Positions 24,850 through 42,619 are shown, counted from the first letter of the stretch. The stretch is DNA of 64,000 nucleotides from Microcebus murinus (GCF_040939455.1 NC_134115.1:27492727-27556726); one strand, 5' to 3'. Numbers and translations are program-made. Notes: generated from the letters alone by a model not told the origin.

Positions 24850-27800
24850 GAACCAACACAGTTCTTGAACCCCTGTCTTCTCAGGACTCTCTCTTAGCTC
24901 GATTTCTTCTCTATCGTGGATGCCCAGTGCAGGCTATAGTAGATGTTTTCTTGGGAAATATATGTGTAGATAATTGAAAGGAAGATCATTACTACTACAT
25001 TTCTAGCTCTTTTATAGGGGTTTTGAAAACTTTATAGTAGAATTATAAAATCACTATTGTTTGATGAGGTTAAACTCTAAAGTTGCGAGAAAGAAGAGGT
25101 CTTTGTAAACGTCTATCTTAGCTTAATAGAACCATTTTCTGACTCTTCTGAGTACTTTGTGGTGTTTTGGGTTCTCAATTCCCAGACTTAACAAGCCAGT
25201 GAAATAACAATGAAACCAGGACTTGACAAAGAAAGATGGTGATACAGGAAAAAGACATTCAAAGCTGACAGTAAACAAAGGGTTCTGACTTCCTTCTCAG
25301 TACCAAGCCACATCCTACCAAATTGCAAGCCCCAAAAAGCCACTTTTGGACTATCAGAGGATTTGGCAAGTTCAATCAGATGCCCCCTAACTGTCAGAAC
25401 AGAGGGTCAAAGGAAGAAGCTACTAAGATACTAAAACTCTGCTTTAGGTGTTATTTTACTAGAATAGAATCCAGGTAACTTTTCAGAACCACCTTAAAGA
25501 GCAACAATAAGATGGCCCCATCAGAAGACACTGTGTTATTTCTCAAAGACACTTCTTTATCTGGGGCTGAGGTCGTAGATTATTTAGAACTGGAAGCAGT
25601 ACTGGGCTTGATTATAGACAGAAACTTATTTGCTTACTAATCATCTCTTCCAATTAACGCTAAGCTGACTTGTAGGCCAGGTAAGTATAACATAATTAAG
25701 GACTCGTATTTAAACCTCTCAAGTCACTCACATAATTCTCTTCCAGTTTTCCCTTGCTATTTACTCTGCTTATTAGATCAGGTTGAGTGTCTTATTATAG
25801 TTTTCATATGATTTACATAATTACTCCTAGCCCTCATTTTTGCACTTAAAGCTCTAACTATTGAGTCTGCCAGGATGAAAGCCTTATTCTCGGAGCACTG
25901 TGGGTGTGGGGCCAGGGGTGGTGGCAGAAGCTAAGTGGGGACACCAGGCAGGGAGAGGCAGGCTGTCAGCAGCATGGCATCTAGCCTTATACTCTTATAA
26001 TGCTCTGGGATTGAATTTGAAATTTTAAAAATTGTCTATCTTTGCATTATGCAGATTTGATCTGAGAATCCTCATTGACTGACTGCACACCAAATAGGAA
26101 ATTAAGTGAATCCCAATCGCAAACCAAAATAGCTGATCAGGAAACTAAAGCTAACCAAACGGCTTTACATATGCACATAAGGTTTTTGGGAGGTTTTGTA
26201 ATTGCTCCCTTGGTTTCCAGTTTTCACCTTGAATTCTCAAGACCACTGAATTGGCAGTATCTTTGGAAGGCCTTTCTGAAACTGAAAATAAAACTGAAAT
26301 TTATCACTTATATTTCTGATCCTAATCATAGATTTCTAAAGAAGGAAGAACCAATTCTCTTCCAAGAAACTATCCCATTTCTTTGCCTTTAGAATATTTT
26401 ATGCTAAATAATTCTGGTAAAAAATTCATAAAGTAAACCCTACGACCTGTTCATATGTTCACTGAAGTTTTATATTATTTCTAAACCTCCAGTTTTGGCT
26501 TGTCAGCATCCCCTGTGAGTACCTGATATCTAACCTTGAGAAATTGCAAAAACAATGCAGAGTAAACTACAATAGCATTTTTGCTTCCAAAGTTTTGTGG
26601 GTCATCAAACTAGGAATTTAATAACAGTGAATGTAATTCCAAATATTTTCTTTCTGGAGAGATTTCATATCTATCAAATCATCATAAGCATTAAACTCTC
26701 ACTGCAAAACAAAAGGTTTCATAGGCTTAAAAAGCTGATATAAGCAAAATTGTCTTAGCAGTCTGATGTGACATATTCTTCTTGGCCACTGCTTTAATTA
26801 CAAGTGCTCATTTTAAATGTGGCTATAAAGAACTAGAAAATGAAATGGTGCTTGTCACCATTTTCTCAACAAAAAGGAAAATGAGACAAATTTCCCACTA
26901 TAGGCTTTGGAGAAAGGCATTAAAATTACCTTTAAAGTAGATTTAGCAATGGTAGTTCCATTACTTAGAACACTACTTAGCAAATACCAAGTGACCATTT
27001 CCAAGAATTAAAGATGGCTTTGCAGTATAAGGAAGAGGACTTGTCCTTTACCATTTCCAAGAGTATAGCCATATTTATTGTTCTGCAGTTCTTTTACATT
27101 TTCATTAAAACATTTTCATGAAGATATTTTGGTTTAAAAAAGCTGGATAAAATTACAGGGTTTAAAATTTAGGGCTAAAGAGATGGCTGATGAATTAACA
27201 AAGCTAAATTGCTCTAGAAAAATTCAAGTTCAGAATGCCTCAGGAAGATTATTTTTTTTTCTCAATGAAACAGCCCCCATCTGTTCCAAGTAGTAATGGC
27301 TGTTCACCCTCCAGCCTTTGCCCACTGGGGGTTTGGTAAAGAGGAAAGGATACTGCCTGGCTTGTGACTCCTCTGTGAGCTCCAAGTTTAGTGCAGAGTG
27401 AGGCCATAATACAGTTGAATTCTGCTTTGATAGGTGAGCAGCAACATTTCTAACAATGAAGCAGTAAGCTTGGCTTTAGTAAAAAATGCAGTAAGTCACC
27501 TGTTAAGCAGAAAGACCTTTGACACTAGGCAGAGCGAAAATGCCAGAGTTTTAGTTACTGAAGCCCTCTGCCATTCTAATGAAAGAAAATCTATTTGCTA
27601 TTATTAGTCTCACAGAATTTCATTTCTAAGTTTGTTGTTTGGAACTCAAAGTACGTTTTCTCATGAAAACCATGCTGATGCATTGGCCTGCAAAGCAGCT
27701 AAGGATAGATCAAATAGTACAGTTTCAATGAGAGCTAGTCTCTGTTTTATACAGAACATTCTTAAGATGCTAATCCAAATGTCATTAGCACATCCCAGGG

Positions 27801-28839
27801 GCTTCCTGCTGCCAAGCACAGGCTCTAATGATAGAAAGGGAAGAAAGTAGATAATTCCAGGCATAGGTGACTTATTTGAACTCAATTTATCTCTTGAAAT
27901 GATAAATTGGGGAACTAAAGGCCTATGGGTGAAGAAAGGATTAGGTAGCCCAAGGCAGGTACTTTTATAATGAAAAACACCTACACTAGTCACTCCCCAG
28001 ATACTCCGAATTCAGAAACAAAGGGCTATTTTGAAAAGCATACCACTTAAAGAGCTAAAGGCAATTTACTTGGACCATTGTACACAGGAGTCATATAAAA
28101 TGTGAATGTAACCTTCATCCAATTTGCATTTATTGTTTTTTCTGCCATAGCTGGTATATTCTACAGTGTCCTATGGGGTGGTCTGGATCACCCCCATGTG
28201 ACAAGAGAAGCTGCTCAAATTGGCCAAATGGCTTACAACGCCACTATCTGATGCTAGAGTGTGATGCTGCACATGGCTGGAAAATCTCTAAATAAAAGCA
28301 CTACATCAGAGTCATGCCTACGTGACAAAATTTAGTATGCCTGTTAGGAAGAGTTGTTATTTGTAAGGTGATCCCTTAGCAATTAATAGAGTCACAAGTG
28401 ACAGTCAAAATTGCTTATTTTGACAACCAAAGTAGCTCCTAATGTGCAATCACATGGTCTTGCTTAGCAGGAATTTATTAATTGCTCTGGGCACAACCAT
28501 TTATGAGTGTGGAGTTGCTGATTCAGCACATGAGTTAACTGCTGTATTAAAGTACCTGAAGAGCTTACTAAAACCGCCTGATTTTTATGGGTATAAAATA
28601 TACTTTAAAATTGAATTCTTCAGATAATCTCAAAGTGTTGCTTTATCCCTTGGTAATTATTCTCTTATCTCCAAAACCATTTATTTAAGTTGCTGAACAA
28701 TAACAACCAAAAAAGAAAAAAGTAGCATATGGATTCATTTAAATACTTTATCTTGCCTTTTATTCTCTAAGAGAAGAACACAATAAATCACAAATAATGG
28801 GCGACATCCAGGGACCAGAGCCACCCATGTTTGTGTTAT

Positions 28840-28985
28840 TTGCCAGCTTCTGGGTAATTAGATGTGGCCTATAGGTAATCAAACGTTCCTTTCTGTACTA
28901 ATTAGTCCTGATCAAAAGGGGTGAGTTATAGGAGATACCTTGAGTAGCTTGTCAATTGCCGCACTTTGACATTTATAGGGCCTGG
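28840..28985. promoter_or_regulatory. Candidate conserved non-coding element with homeodomain and TCF-like motifs
   Basis: This repeat-free stretch in intron B-C contains TAATTAG at 28855-28861 and 28899-28905 and ATCAAAAG at 28911-28918. Such a cluster is compatible with an enhancer. No conservation test could be run, so the call rests on motif density only. Confidence 0.2.
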
Positions 28986-29114
28986 GTAATTCTTCCATTA
29001 TTTCCTCAATCTTCCTTTCGATTTTCATGTAAAATATGGATCATTCTTCCTTTGACTCAGTAGCAAACACAAGACACACCACTTGGGATGTTTGGTCTGG
29101 GGAAGAGTTACAAT

Positions 29115-29265
29115 TCTCTCTGCTCATGTGGTCCCTGGGAAGCTCCTTAGAAATGCAGAACCTCAAGCCCCACCTAAGACCTATTGGATTAGAACCTGCA
29201 TTTTTTGACAAGGTCCCCAGATGAGTTCTGTGCACATTCAAGTTTGAGAAGCACAGCGCAATCTA
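29115..29265 (+). mobile_element. MER5-like (hAT-Charlie) DNA transposon
   Basis: 'ggtccctgggaagctcctta', 'gaaatgcagaacctcaagcc', 'tggattagaacctgcatttt' and 'agtttgagaagcacagcgca' match the MER5 order to its right end. Confidence 0.6.
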
Positions 29266-30344
29266 GAGCTTCCAGAGCTAACAGGAATTTTACCAATATA
29301 GCTTTCTGGATTAAATAATTATTGGATAACTAGCTCTGAGATCCCAGTCCCACACTATCGTGCCAGGTTCAAATCAGCCTAGTTGTGCTAACTCCAACTG
29401 CAGGGGCAGGAGGTTTCACAATGACCCAGTGGCAAAGTAAATGCTTTTGAATTTATGGTTTATCGCAAGGCTTCCACACACCAATAGTCATGCGCATATA
29501 TTCAACATACCCAGGCAGAAGTAAGAGAGAGGGGTCAGACCCACAGGAGTAGCTCAGGAGACCAGCACGCAGCCTGATGAACTGGTGATGAACTGGCAGG
29601 CTGCCAACGGGAAGGAGGCGTCAGTTCTCGTGGGCGGAACTTCTGCATGTGTCTTGGCCACGGTCAACTTCTTTGCTCTGGTGAAGGCCCTCCACAGGAG
29701 TGTCCATAGTCATTACCTCGGCCACCTTTTGGCTTCACTTGCCCGCTGGGTCTCAGGTGCCTGGCCACACACAGCAGGTCAGGTGTCAGCGTATCACCTC
29801 AGTCCATTATACATGTATTTATCACTTTGGGGAATGAGTAGTTTCACTGCGGGATGAGTCACTTGTCATATTAATATTTTGAGACATTTCAAATCACAAA
29901 ATATTATTATATTTCACTCGCCTTACCTGGGTCTCTGTGTCCTCTTCTATAAAGCCCAAGAATGGAATTAGGTGATCTCTAGAGTCCTGTGATTGCTGAG
30001 ATATCTCTAAGCTCCCTTTTATTTCCAAGATTGTAACTACTTCATAGCCGGTGCTGAAGGCTTACCAAAAGACGTGGTCAAGTCAACCACAGTCCCTCCC
30101 CTTGAAGATTTTGCAACATGGGGAGATTGTACTGACCTGTGGGAGAAACAATCAGAAAAAAAACTACCATCCTGGGCTTGATGAAGAGTTATATTGCATC
30201 AGCAATATAACTTCTAAGAAGTCATGTCAGATGAAACAAGAACTTTTGAAAGACAAGCATGATTTCTGTAGATGAAAGGGGAGAGACTGGGTTATCTAGG
30301 ACTTGGGGAAGCACTGGCCAAATGCAGAGTGATGTGGGGAAAAA

Positions 30345-30640
30345 CCTGTGAGTGGGTCAGCTAATGCCAAATTGTAGGAGAGCCTGATGACCATCATGGG
30401 GAGTTCACATCTGATGGAAGGATTTGAGTTGAGAAATAATATGATCAATAAGGGATTGGAGAAAGGAGTCTGCCTATTGGCTTCTATACAGAAGTTAGTA
30501 GAAGGCCATTATGGCAATTCAAACTGACATTTTAGGAAGGAGAGTGTATCCTTGACATGACAACAACTGAAGGGACATAGGGAAGGGGCTGATTGAAAGC
30601 ACCATTTTGAGAAGTTGGATCATTAGGACTTGGAGACTGA
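30345..30640 (-). mobile_element. L2 LINE fragment, antisense
   Basis: 'tggaaggatttgagttgaga', 'aataatatgatcaataaggg' and 'ggccattatggcaattcaaa' match a reversed L2 body. A MIR follows at 30.7 kb. Confidence 0.55.
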
Positions 30641-30714
30641 CTAGTCAGAGGTGAAGGAAGAAAAGACGAAGTACACAAGGAGAGAGGCTTTTACATCTCT
30701 GAGGTCCAGAGACA

Positions 30715-30930
30715 GGGCTGTGGAGTCAGACAGACCTAGGGTATGAATACTGTCGTCACCATCACCCTTGCTAGCTGAGTGAACTTGAGAACATGAGGGA
30801 GCCTTTCTGTTCCCATCAGTAAAACATGGATGGTGCCAAGCTCCTTGCCATTGGGAGGAATACATGAAATGGTGTGTGTAAAGCACATGGTGTGTACGTG
30901 CCTGGAGCACAGTGGATACACAAGGTTTTT
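30715..30930 (+). mobile_element. MIR SINE, sense
   Basis: 'tgtggagtcagacagaccta', 'ttgctagctgagtgaacttg' and 'acgtgcctggagcacagtgg' match MIR. Confidence 0.65.
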
Positions 30931-32124
30931 GGTTATTTTGTTTTTGTTGTTTTGGGGTTTTTTTCTCAGTAGAGTTAAGGAATTGCGAGCAGAGAGAAAT
31001 ATGTGAAATGAGCCCACGAGCAGTAGGACCCTACCAGGGCCAGACACTGAGTGCCTCCCTTTCTTCATCTGTGAGTCAGGAAGCTGGGCTCATTGGATCT
31101 CAGAGGTCATTCATTCATTCACTCCCTGGATCACTTATTAGTTGAATACTAAGCATGCTTTGATAATGAACATGGCTTTTCAGAAGGTGGGCTACTGCAA
31201 AAGGAATTTCCACGTATTCAGTAATCTGTTAGTCATTTTCAAGTGAACTGCTCACATGACCAATAAATAAACCCCCTTTGTTCACTTACTTCACGTTATA
31301 GGCATACCTTTAGAAGCCCCAAAGTAAATTATTTATCAAAGGAGGATTATTTCTAAAAATGCATTTACATTATTATTATTAATATCAATTAGTATGAATA
31401 ATTGAAGTCTGTAATATGTCACTTAGCTAGTTAAGCCTGCTGGAATTATTACACAGTATCTGTAGTCATTTAGTATGAATTGTAATCTCCCTTCACACTA
31501 TGTGAGTTAATAATGTTTGCATGTCTGTTCCAGGTACTAACCATGGCTCTGAATCTCACACATTATTTACCCAGCTAAATGAGATGTACAGATGGGGATG
31601 CTAATTGGGGGATTTGGAGGTTCCAGAAGCCACAATCATCACTACTTTTCTTCTTTTTCAAAATATTATACTGTTCTACATTTGCATTCTCTAATCATTG
31701 AAACTACCTCTATACAATCCTTCAGAAATGGTAAAAATTGCTCTGTAGTCTTGCAAGGGGCAAATAATTTATACTTTAGATGCTTTCCTATATTTAAGAA
31801 AAGTGTAATTTATAGCTCACCTTAGAAGATATAGGTCCTTATTAATTAGGGTTTTTTAAGTGATGCATTAAAGTTGGTGAGTAAGAGAACAGTAACTTGA
31901 CTTGCAATTTCTTAACATTTCTCACACTAAGTATCCTGCTTTGTACAGTTTGGAAACCTGTGAGTCCCAGTTCTACTTTATTTCATTAAATATCCCTTTC
32001 TTGAATGAGTCAAATGATATAAATTAAATTCAGCAGAGCACCCAAATTTTAACTACTCAAGTAGCTAAACTACACTACTCAAGTAGTAGTGTGTGCACAG
32101 AAAAAATCTTATTCTTTTCATCTT

Positions 32125-32310
32125 CTTCTTGAATCACTTTATTGAGGTTTGATTGACTTACAAAAGCTATTCATAATTGACCTATGCAACTTGATAAATT
32201 CGGCGTTAAGTACACACCTGTGAAATCATCGCCACAATCAAGGCCATAAATGTATCTATCCATCACCTCCAAACGTTTTCTATTACCCCTTTAATTAATT
32301 AATTATTTTT
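32125..32310 (-). mobile_element. Old LINE (L1M-like) 3' fragment, antisense
   Basis: 'tttattgaggtttgattgac', 'tacacacctgtgaaatcatc' and 'gccacaatcaaggccataaa' follow in the order seen in reversed L1M 3' ends. Confidence 0.65.
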
Positions 32311-33339
32311 TTCTTTATTTATTCCTTTGTCTTATAGCTTTGTTTATCTAGATATTCGTCTTACAAAGAGCCACTCAATGAAGAGTAAAAAAAAAAAACA
32401 AGCTTTTATTTGAGAAACACGGTGTTTGCCTCCAATACTATCATATTCTCTCTCCAGACCCAAGGCTCCTTGCATGGCACAGAAATACTCATTGTTGAGA
32501 ATTTCTGTTGATAGATATCTGAAAATTCTTGCCTTCTGCATGAGAGTTTGTGCACAAAATATGCCATTTTTCATACTGTAAAAGCTAGTTAAATTCTATT
32601 ATCAATAGAATTATCAATAATGCACTTAGCTAAAACTGTCAACATTTACTCTTTCCATTCTGGAACCATTGTTTGCAGGATAAATCAATATAGAACCTGT
32701 TGTATTGCATTCCAACACTTTGAGTTCCTGGTATATGCATATAGGAAACTTTAGCTCTTGGAAGTCTTTTGATTATGCAGTTTATTTGATTAAGCTGCTT
32801 TCATGTTTTATTTGTTTTCTTGCCTCATGTTTCAGCTAAATATGTTGCAGATATATTTTAACAAAAGACTAGACAAAAAATTTTTGAGGCTTTGCAACAA
32901 TGGGGTCTGCCAGACCCAAAAATATTGCAATAAATTGTCATCTCCTGGATAATGTTATTTATTTATACATGCAGAATCATTTTTGTATGATTATGTGCAA
33001 GTCATTCCTTCTGTGGTTATGCTACTTCAAAATTAATACTTACGAATTCCAGAGTTAATCAATACCTTTCTTTTGTTTCACACACAACATATAGACTTAA
33101 AAATGCTATAATTTTGAATGGAACTGTCCAATTTATATGCTGTATTGTCCAGTGTTTTAATTCTATCACTTTCTACAATAAATTAGATGTTATTGTTATC
33201 ATTTTGGATTATACAACCAATGCTTTTCTAGATTTTCCATGTATTTACTAATATCTTAGTTTTCTATCTTACCTTATATCCCAGATCATCCCTTTTGGGT
33301 CTTGTAAGTTCTGCCTGCTATATAAATACTTTAAATCTT

Positions 33340-34210
33340 CCTTCAGTGAAATCTGCTAGAGGTAAACCCTCTCAGTTTTGGCAGTCTGAAAATGTCTATA
33401 ATTTGCTTTCATTTTTGAAAGATATTTTTGGTGAATATAGAATTCTAGACTGACAGATAATTTCTCCTGACATATTGAAGATCCTGTTTCTGGCATTCAC
33501 TCTTGCTTCAATCTAATCACTGTCTTGTTTTCTAGTTACTTTGGAGGGGTTTTCCCCCTTTGGTGTTATCTATAATGTGCTGGTGAGCAGGGTTTCTTTT
33601 TATTTATCCTGCTTGGGATTTATCGAATTTCCAGGATCTGAGAATTGGTATCTTTCAATAATTCTGAGAAATATTTGGCCAATATCACTTCAAAGATGGC
33701 CTTTTTCCCATTATCTCTTTTATTTATATCTAGAATTCCGATTATCTCCTCTAAGATTCTGCATCTTTCTTTTATGTTTTTAACTCCTTGGTTTTTCTAG
33801 GTTACATTTTGTTTATCTTCTGGATTTATTGTCAGTGTGTCTGCTCTTTTAGTCTACTTTATCCTTGTAATTTTTGTTTAAATTGTTACATTTTAATTTC
33901 TAGAAATTCTGTTTGGTTCTTTTTCAAATGTGTACTGTCATTCCTTATAGTTTCTTGTTCCTGACTCGTATATTCAATCATCTCATTTATGCTGTTTTAA
34001 CATATTAAACATAGCCATTTTATATTCTGTAACTGATCATTTCAGTATCTTTGAGGATCTTATTCTGCTGCCTATTGTTTCTGTTTGTTCTCATTCATGC
34101 TGCTTTATTTCCTTATGTAATTTGTTGTTTTATTTTATTTTATTTTTTTACTATGCAATGATTATTTCCCCATGGACATTATTTTAGATCTGAATTGGTG
34201 ACACCTTCTT
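33340..34210 (-). mobile_element. Degenerate LINE-like block, antisense
   Basis: About 870 bases resemble reversed L1M sequence: 'ggtgaatatagaattctaga', 'ttatttatcctgcttgggat', 'ttctgtttggttctttttca'. It is old and rich in T. The ORFs in it are chance frames on the wrong strand. Confidence 0.55.
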
Positions 34211-35476
34211 CCACAGAGGATTTACATTGGCTTCTGCCAGTTATCCGGAGCCATTACCCAGCCAGGATCATTTTACATTAAACATTCTGCTTGGCATTTC
34301 TCAAACCACACTGATGGCGTAAATGTGAACCAAAACTTATCTGAGGGCCTGCTTGTGTTTAAAAATAATCAGAGGGGAATTGTTTTCCCCATCCACCCAG
34401 AGCCAAGGTTGAGGTAGGCAAATTTCCTTACTGTACATCAGACTTACTTATTTCTCTTCCTTACGCTTCAGGGTGGCACCCTTAGAAGTATCCCACCTTT
34501 ATGTGGGATCCCTTATTAAGCTTCCCCATGCTGCATAAAGCCATTAAATCAGATGCTTGAGGTCTTCCAGGATTTATGAGAGACCCTCAGATGTTGCCTC
34601 CTGAACTTCTAAGCTTCTACTTTGTTTAGAAATCTGAATATTCCCTCTTTTGATATCAGCTCAGCAACCTATTTCAAAAGGATTGCTATATTTGTCCAGT
34701 ATTTTAGTTGTTTCCAACTTGAAATTGAAGAATTTATATAGAGACCTAAATGAGTATCTACGTATATGGTTATATAAATGCTTATTATTGTATGTATTTA
34801 TAGTATTTCACTTATATAGGCATATCATAACTTAATTTCCAGTTGCATCTGGTAACACTTTGCTGACTACTATACACTTCAATTTTTCAACTATGCTACA
34901 AGAATTTTGGCCCTGCCTTTTGCCGCTTGTCTTTTTAAAAAGAGATAAAAGAAAATATTTGGTATGCAGTTATTAAGATATGAATAAATATAATTCACTG
35001 TTACCTATTTTAAAATTGTCCTTACATTATATAGAGTTGTAGAATTTTTCAAATCCTCTCAAAATAATAGGGTCACAGAAACAATTATGTCTGCATCCAG
35101 TTGATAAAAGGGGATATTAAGAATATTAGAAACATTTAAACTCTTACACAAATGTAAAGAGTGGTAAAATATAAATATGATTTCCTTTGAGCAAAGAACT
35201 CTATCTGGGAAAAGTTATGCTTGTACCACATTTTAGAAAATCAAATAATTTTAAAGTGAATTGTCACAATTTCAAGAAAGCCTTTAAAAATGGTGAATGC
35301 CTTTGTCTCATAAAGGCTCTTTTGGTGAAGCAAATGATCACCCCTTTTAAAAAAAAATCTGATTTTATATGAGACATTTTTGTCAAGTAACTACACATAG
35401 AACTGCAATCAGTAAAGACAACCAGGCTCAGCCAGCCCTGCCTCATTTCTCTAATACATGGCCTTTCTTCTTCTAG

Positions 35477-38821
<3,345 letters not shown>

Positions 38822-39669
38822 TGACTTCTCCTACGTGGGTTATTGGAAGAGCAGAATAAAAGTAGCATTCAAAATGCACATATTACGATGCTCTTTTAGT
38901 TCCTACCTCCCAAAATGAAACTTATGTTAGGAATGGTTTATTGGGAAACTACTTATTTTCCCAAATTTGTCTATGCAAGCTCCATGTCAATTTTTAGATC
39001 GAGAAAGATTCAAAGTAAAACTTACCAATCACTTCCTCTCTTCTTGAATCACATAGTTCTTTCTTCACCCATCAAATCCTGCACTTGCACTCTTGATATG
39101 GTTATATTAAGATTGATTGATACCATATAATACATGGCAACATTAACTCAATAAGGCCTCTCCTCACCCCAGGGCTCCAGTTGCTTTATTTACTGTTCGC
39201 CTAGCTCAGGAGAGCTGCAGAGAGGGATTCTTCCCATTCACAATCTTGGCTTCCCTGGTAGGCCTTTCTTCTGCTAAATGCTTGGGTGAGGAGTGGGCAC
39301 AGTTGAGTTCTTTATTTCCCACTCTTGAGCTCCTCAAAAGCCCTTGGCCAAAGTTAGCAAAGTGCTAGACTCTATTTCCTGCCCTGATGTACATAGCCAC
39401 ATAGTCAATCAATCAACAACTTTGCCAGAAACCAAGAGAACTTGATCCTATTTTATCTGAGGCATCATCTCATTTCTGTTCTTACAGGGGTCTCTCTTTA
39501 AAAAACAAACAAACAAAAAAAACAAAAACAGGTTATTACCAACTTCCCTTAAAGACTTTTTCTCTCCTATTAACCATCAGACTTTTTCTTCTATATAACA
39601 TTTCTCAAAATTTTATCCAATGTGTTAAGTAGTTTTTTCAAGTTTCTTCCTCTCTGAGCCAAAAAGTCA

Positions 39670-39670
39670 A

Positions 39671-39750
<80 letters not shown>

Positions 39751-39766
39751 AAAGAAAGAAAGAAAA
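39670..39766 (+). repeat. (GAAA)n microsatellite, about 97 bp
   Basis: About 24 GAAA units occur, with one extra A near 39752. The strand is entirely purine across the run. It lies 0.9 kb downstream of exon D and shows no SINE body next to it. Confidence 0.97.
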
Positions 39767-42024
39767 GGCTAAGAATTAACTGGTTTTAAACTACTTCTAT
39801 TATGATGAAATACAATGTAACCATCTTATTTCAATCTAACACAATAGATGCAGTTTTTAAAAATACAATACAAAATACTTTGGATTTAAAAAAAATGTCA
39901 TGAAACGCACGCAGTAGACAAACACTTTAAATCCCAGTTTAAGTGATAAGAAGTGTCCACATCAATGATACCAAATTACAGGTAGAAACACTAATTTATC
40001 TTGACTATATAGGGTAAGGAATGAAATAAAAGTTTTATTGGTGTAATATTCTCTTAATCAAAATTTACTGGCTGTTTTATATTACACACAAATTGAATGT
40101 CTAAGCAGCAAGTTCTAAAGTGTTATTATGTAGGCAGACCTGACTGGGAAAGTAAGTGTTTCTAATTTTTTCAAAGTATCTGAGACTACTAGTCTTTCAC
40201 AGAATATACTTGGGGTAATACTTGCCTTAGATTCCAAATTGGCTTTCAAGTTAATTTTGAATGAGAACAAATATATTAATATTTCTTAAAGAATTAGAAT
40301 ATGCTAAAATGCCTGCAACACCTAAAAATCATTTAATAGTGTATTTTATTAACACATTAAGTTAATTATTTAAAACGTTATGATGATTCAGAAGTCCTTT
40401 TGAAATGTTCACAGCTTCAGGATCTCTGTTGTAAACCTGAATTGTTATTACTTAATTTAGAGGAGGGAGGCTGTTTTGGAACCTTCTCAGTCAGATGATC
40501 TATGAATTAATGATAGTTGATAATTTCTTTAATCAAGATAAGAGTAACCAAATAATTACCTTAGGTGTGTAAGCATTTGCAAAGAATGCTGGCCTTTTGT
40601 GTTATTTTGTTTGTTCATTTGTACATCTTATATGATTGCAGAAAGACAGGCTTCTGTTATATTCACTTACTTTGCTGAATTGAAAGAATGATGATTCTTT
40701 TCCTCCAGTTCCAACTTTTTGTTTGAATTCATGCTCTTTCTTTTTTTCCTCTCCTTTTCTTTCTCCTATTTATTTCTTCCCAGTTGTATGCCAATGGAAG
40801 TTCTTGCATGCCCATGGGTCTTAGTGACATTTTCTGACTTCCCAATTAAATCCTAGCACAGAGGGCAGTTCAGTAAATGTGTGCATTCATCATCCTTGTT
40901 CCTGGGGGTCTAATAAAGGCAAACCCTGGCTCACAAAGAACCAGGTGAGCCATCAGAGAGACCATCACAAAAAGGAAATGAACGTGGCAGGTTGTAGAGA
41001 GCACAGAAAAAAACAGTTGTATTTTAGTTTTTCAGTAAATCTTTGGCCAAGATCTGTTGACTTTTGACTATTCAGGTACTTTCTTCTCCCAAATTTGGGG
41101 AACTAGAATAGGATTTCTCAGGTTCTTGTGTGTAAAAGTTTGTTTTGCAAGTTATAAATTATTTGGAGCGAAAGTACTGTTTTAGGTATTATAGGATTTA
41201 TGATGCCATTTGAGGTAAGTTTTTATATGTGTTCCCTCTTCTAATGTGATAGTTATAAAGTTACATGATGCTAGGTTGCCATAAAAAGAGGTATTTAAAT
41301 AACATGTTGGTGGTTACTGGCAAAAATTCCCCTAAATCATCAAATTAGAATTATCATCTCGTGAGTTTCTTAATGTAGCGGCAACAATTTTCATAGCTAG
41401 CTTAATGTTCTACCTTCAATCTTTTCTCTTTCATTTTGTATAATCAAACTCATGTATAATAAACATCAAAAAAGAAACCTTTTAGCATCATTTATCAGGT
41501 AGGAGAGAAAAAAAACAAATGTATTATTAAAAATCTTTACCACTTCAGAATTCTATCAAAATGCAATTATTTGAAAAAACAGAATAGTTGAATTCTTGGT
41601 CAAGTCTATGTTTGTACTCCAGAATAATCTTGAAGAGATACAAAACAAATGTCAAAAGAAATCTAGGAAATGTATTTGAAATAAATATAAATACAAGGAT
41701 ATAAGAAAGGCTCCATTTCTTATGCCTGATTTTTGTCACAGTAGGTTTATTTCCTAGCTGACGGAAAATATAAATTATTTTATTTCTTTGGAGTTGGCTC
41801 TTGAATGAGCACTTTTAGAAGCTTTACATTCAAGTACTACTAGAATTCTTTTATTTATTGATAAAATTAGTAGCTATAGCAATTGCTATTCATCTTAATC
41901 CCTTTAGCATGGCCCTAGAGAGGAGAATACTAGTCCTAAACATTAAAAAGAGAACTTACTTGCCCTCAGATCTGCTTCTTGTTATTCTTAGGCATTCTCC
42001 TCCCTTTGAATATTATCTCATAGC

Positions 42025-42110
42025 TGGACTTCAAGTTACTTGAGGGCAGAACACATATCTTTGGATTCTCAGAACCTCACACTTACTAGGGGCTCAGTAA
42101 CGATTGATGA
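42025..42110 (+). mobile_element. L2 LINE 3' fragment, sense
   Basis: 'cttgagggcagaacacatat', then 'gaacctcacacttactaggg' and 'gctcagtaacgattgatgaa' match the L2 3' end. Confidence 0.6.
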
Positions 42111-42619
42111 AGATAGATATAAAATGATGAAACCCAGGCTCTAAGGAAAATAAACATTACAGAAATAATAATCTTACCTAGTTCACAACTTATCACAACT
42201 TCATTTCCCTTCACCTTCATATCACAACATCATATTCCCAAGTTACATTATACTATTGTGACAATAGTGGGGCCATTTTTAAACTAAGCATCTGGATGTA
42301 AAATTATTTTCTTATGTGGCAACTCAAGAAGGGAGGCGTATGCTGAGGTATCAGCCTGTTGGGTGTGGAGGCAAAGCAGGTGGAATGGGAACAGGCCTTT
42401 CTCTAAAGCCTTTGGCAGATGTATTATCTATCCCGCTGAGTATTAGAACTAGCCCTGATGCTTTACATTTAAATATTTTCCACTCTGTTTAACCAAACCC
42501 TCTTTTCTCAATTAATAAATCAAAACAACAGACTTTGGTAAGGAATAATGCTATGAATATTGACATGGTAATTTTTTTTTCTGCCACTTAGACTTGAAAT
42601 CATATACTGTTTTAGTTAT

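Noticed and set aside
33541..33783. 80-codon plus-strand hydrophobic ORF
   Set aside because: It falls in T-rich, reversed LINE-like sequence, and the apparent membrane-like composition comes from T-rich codons.
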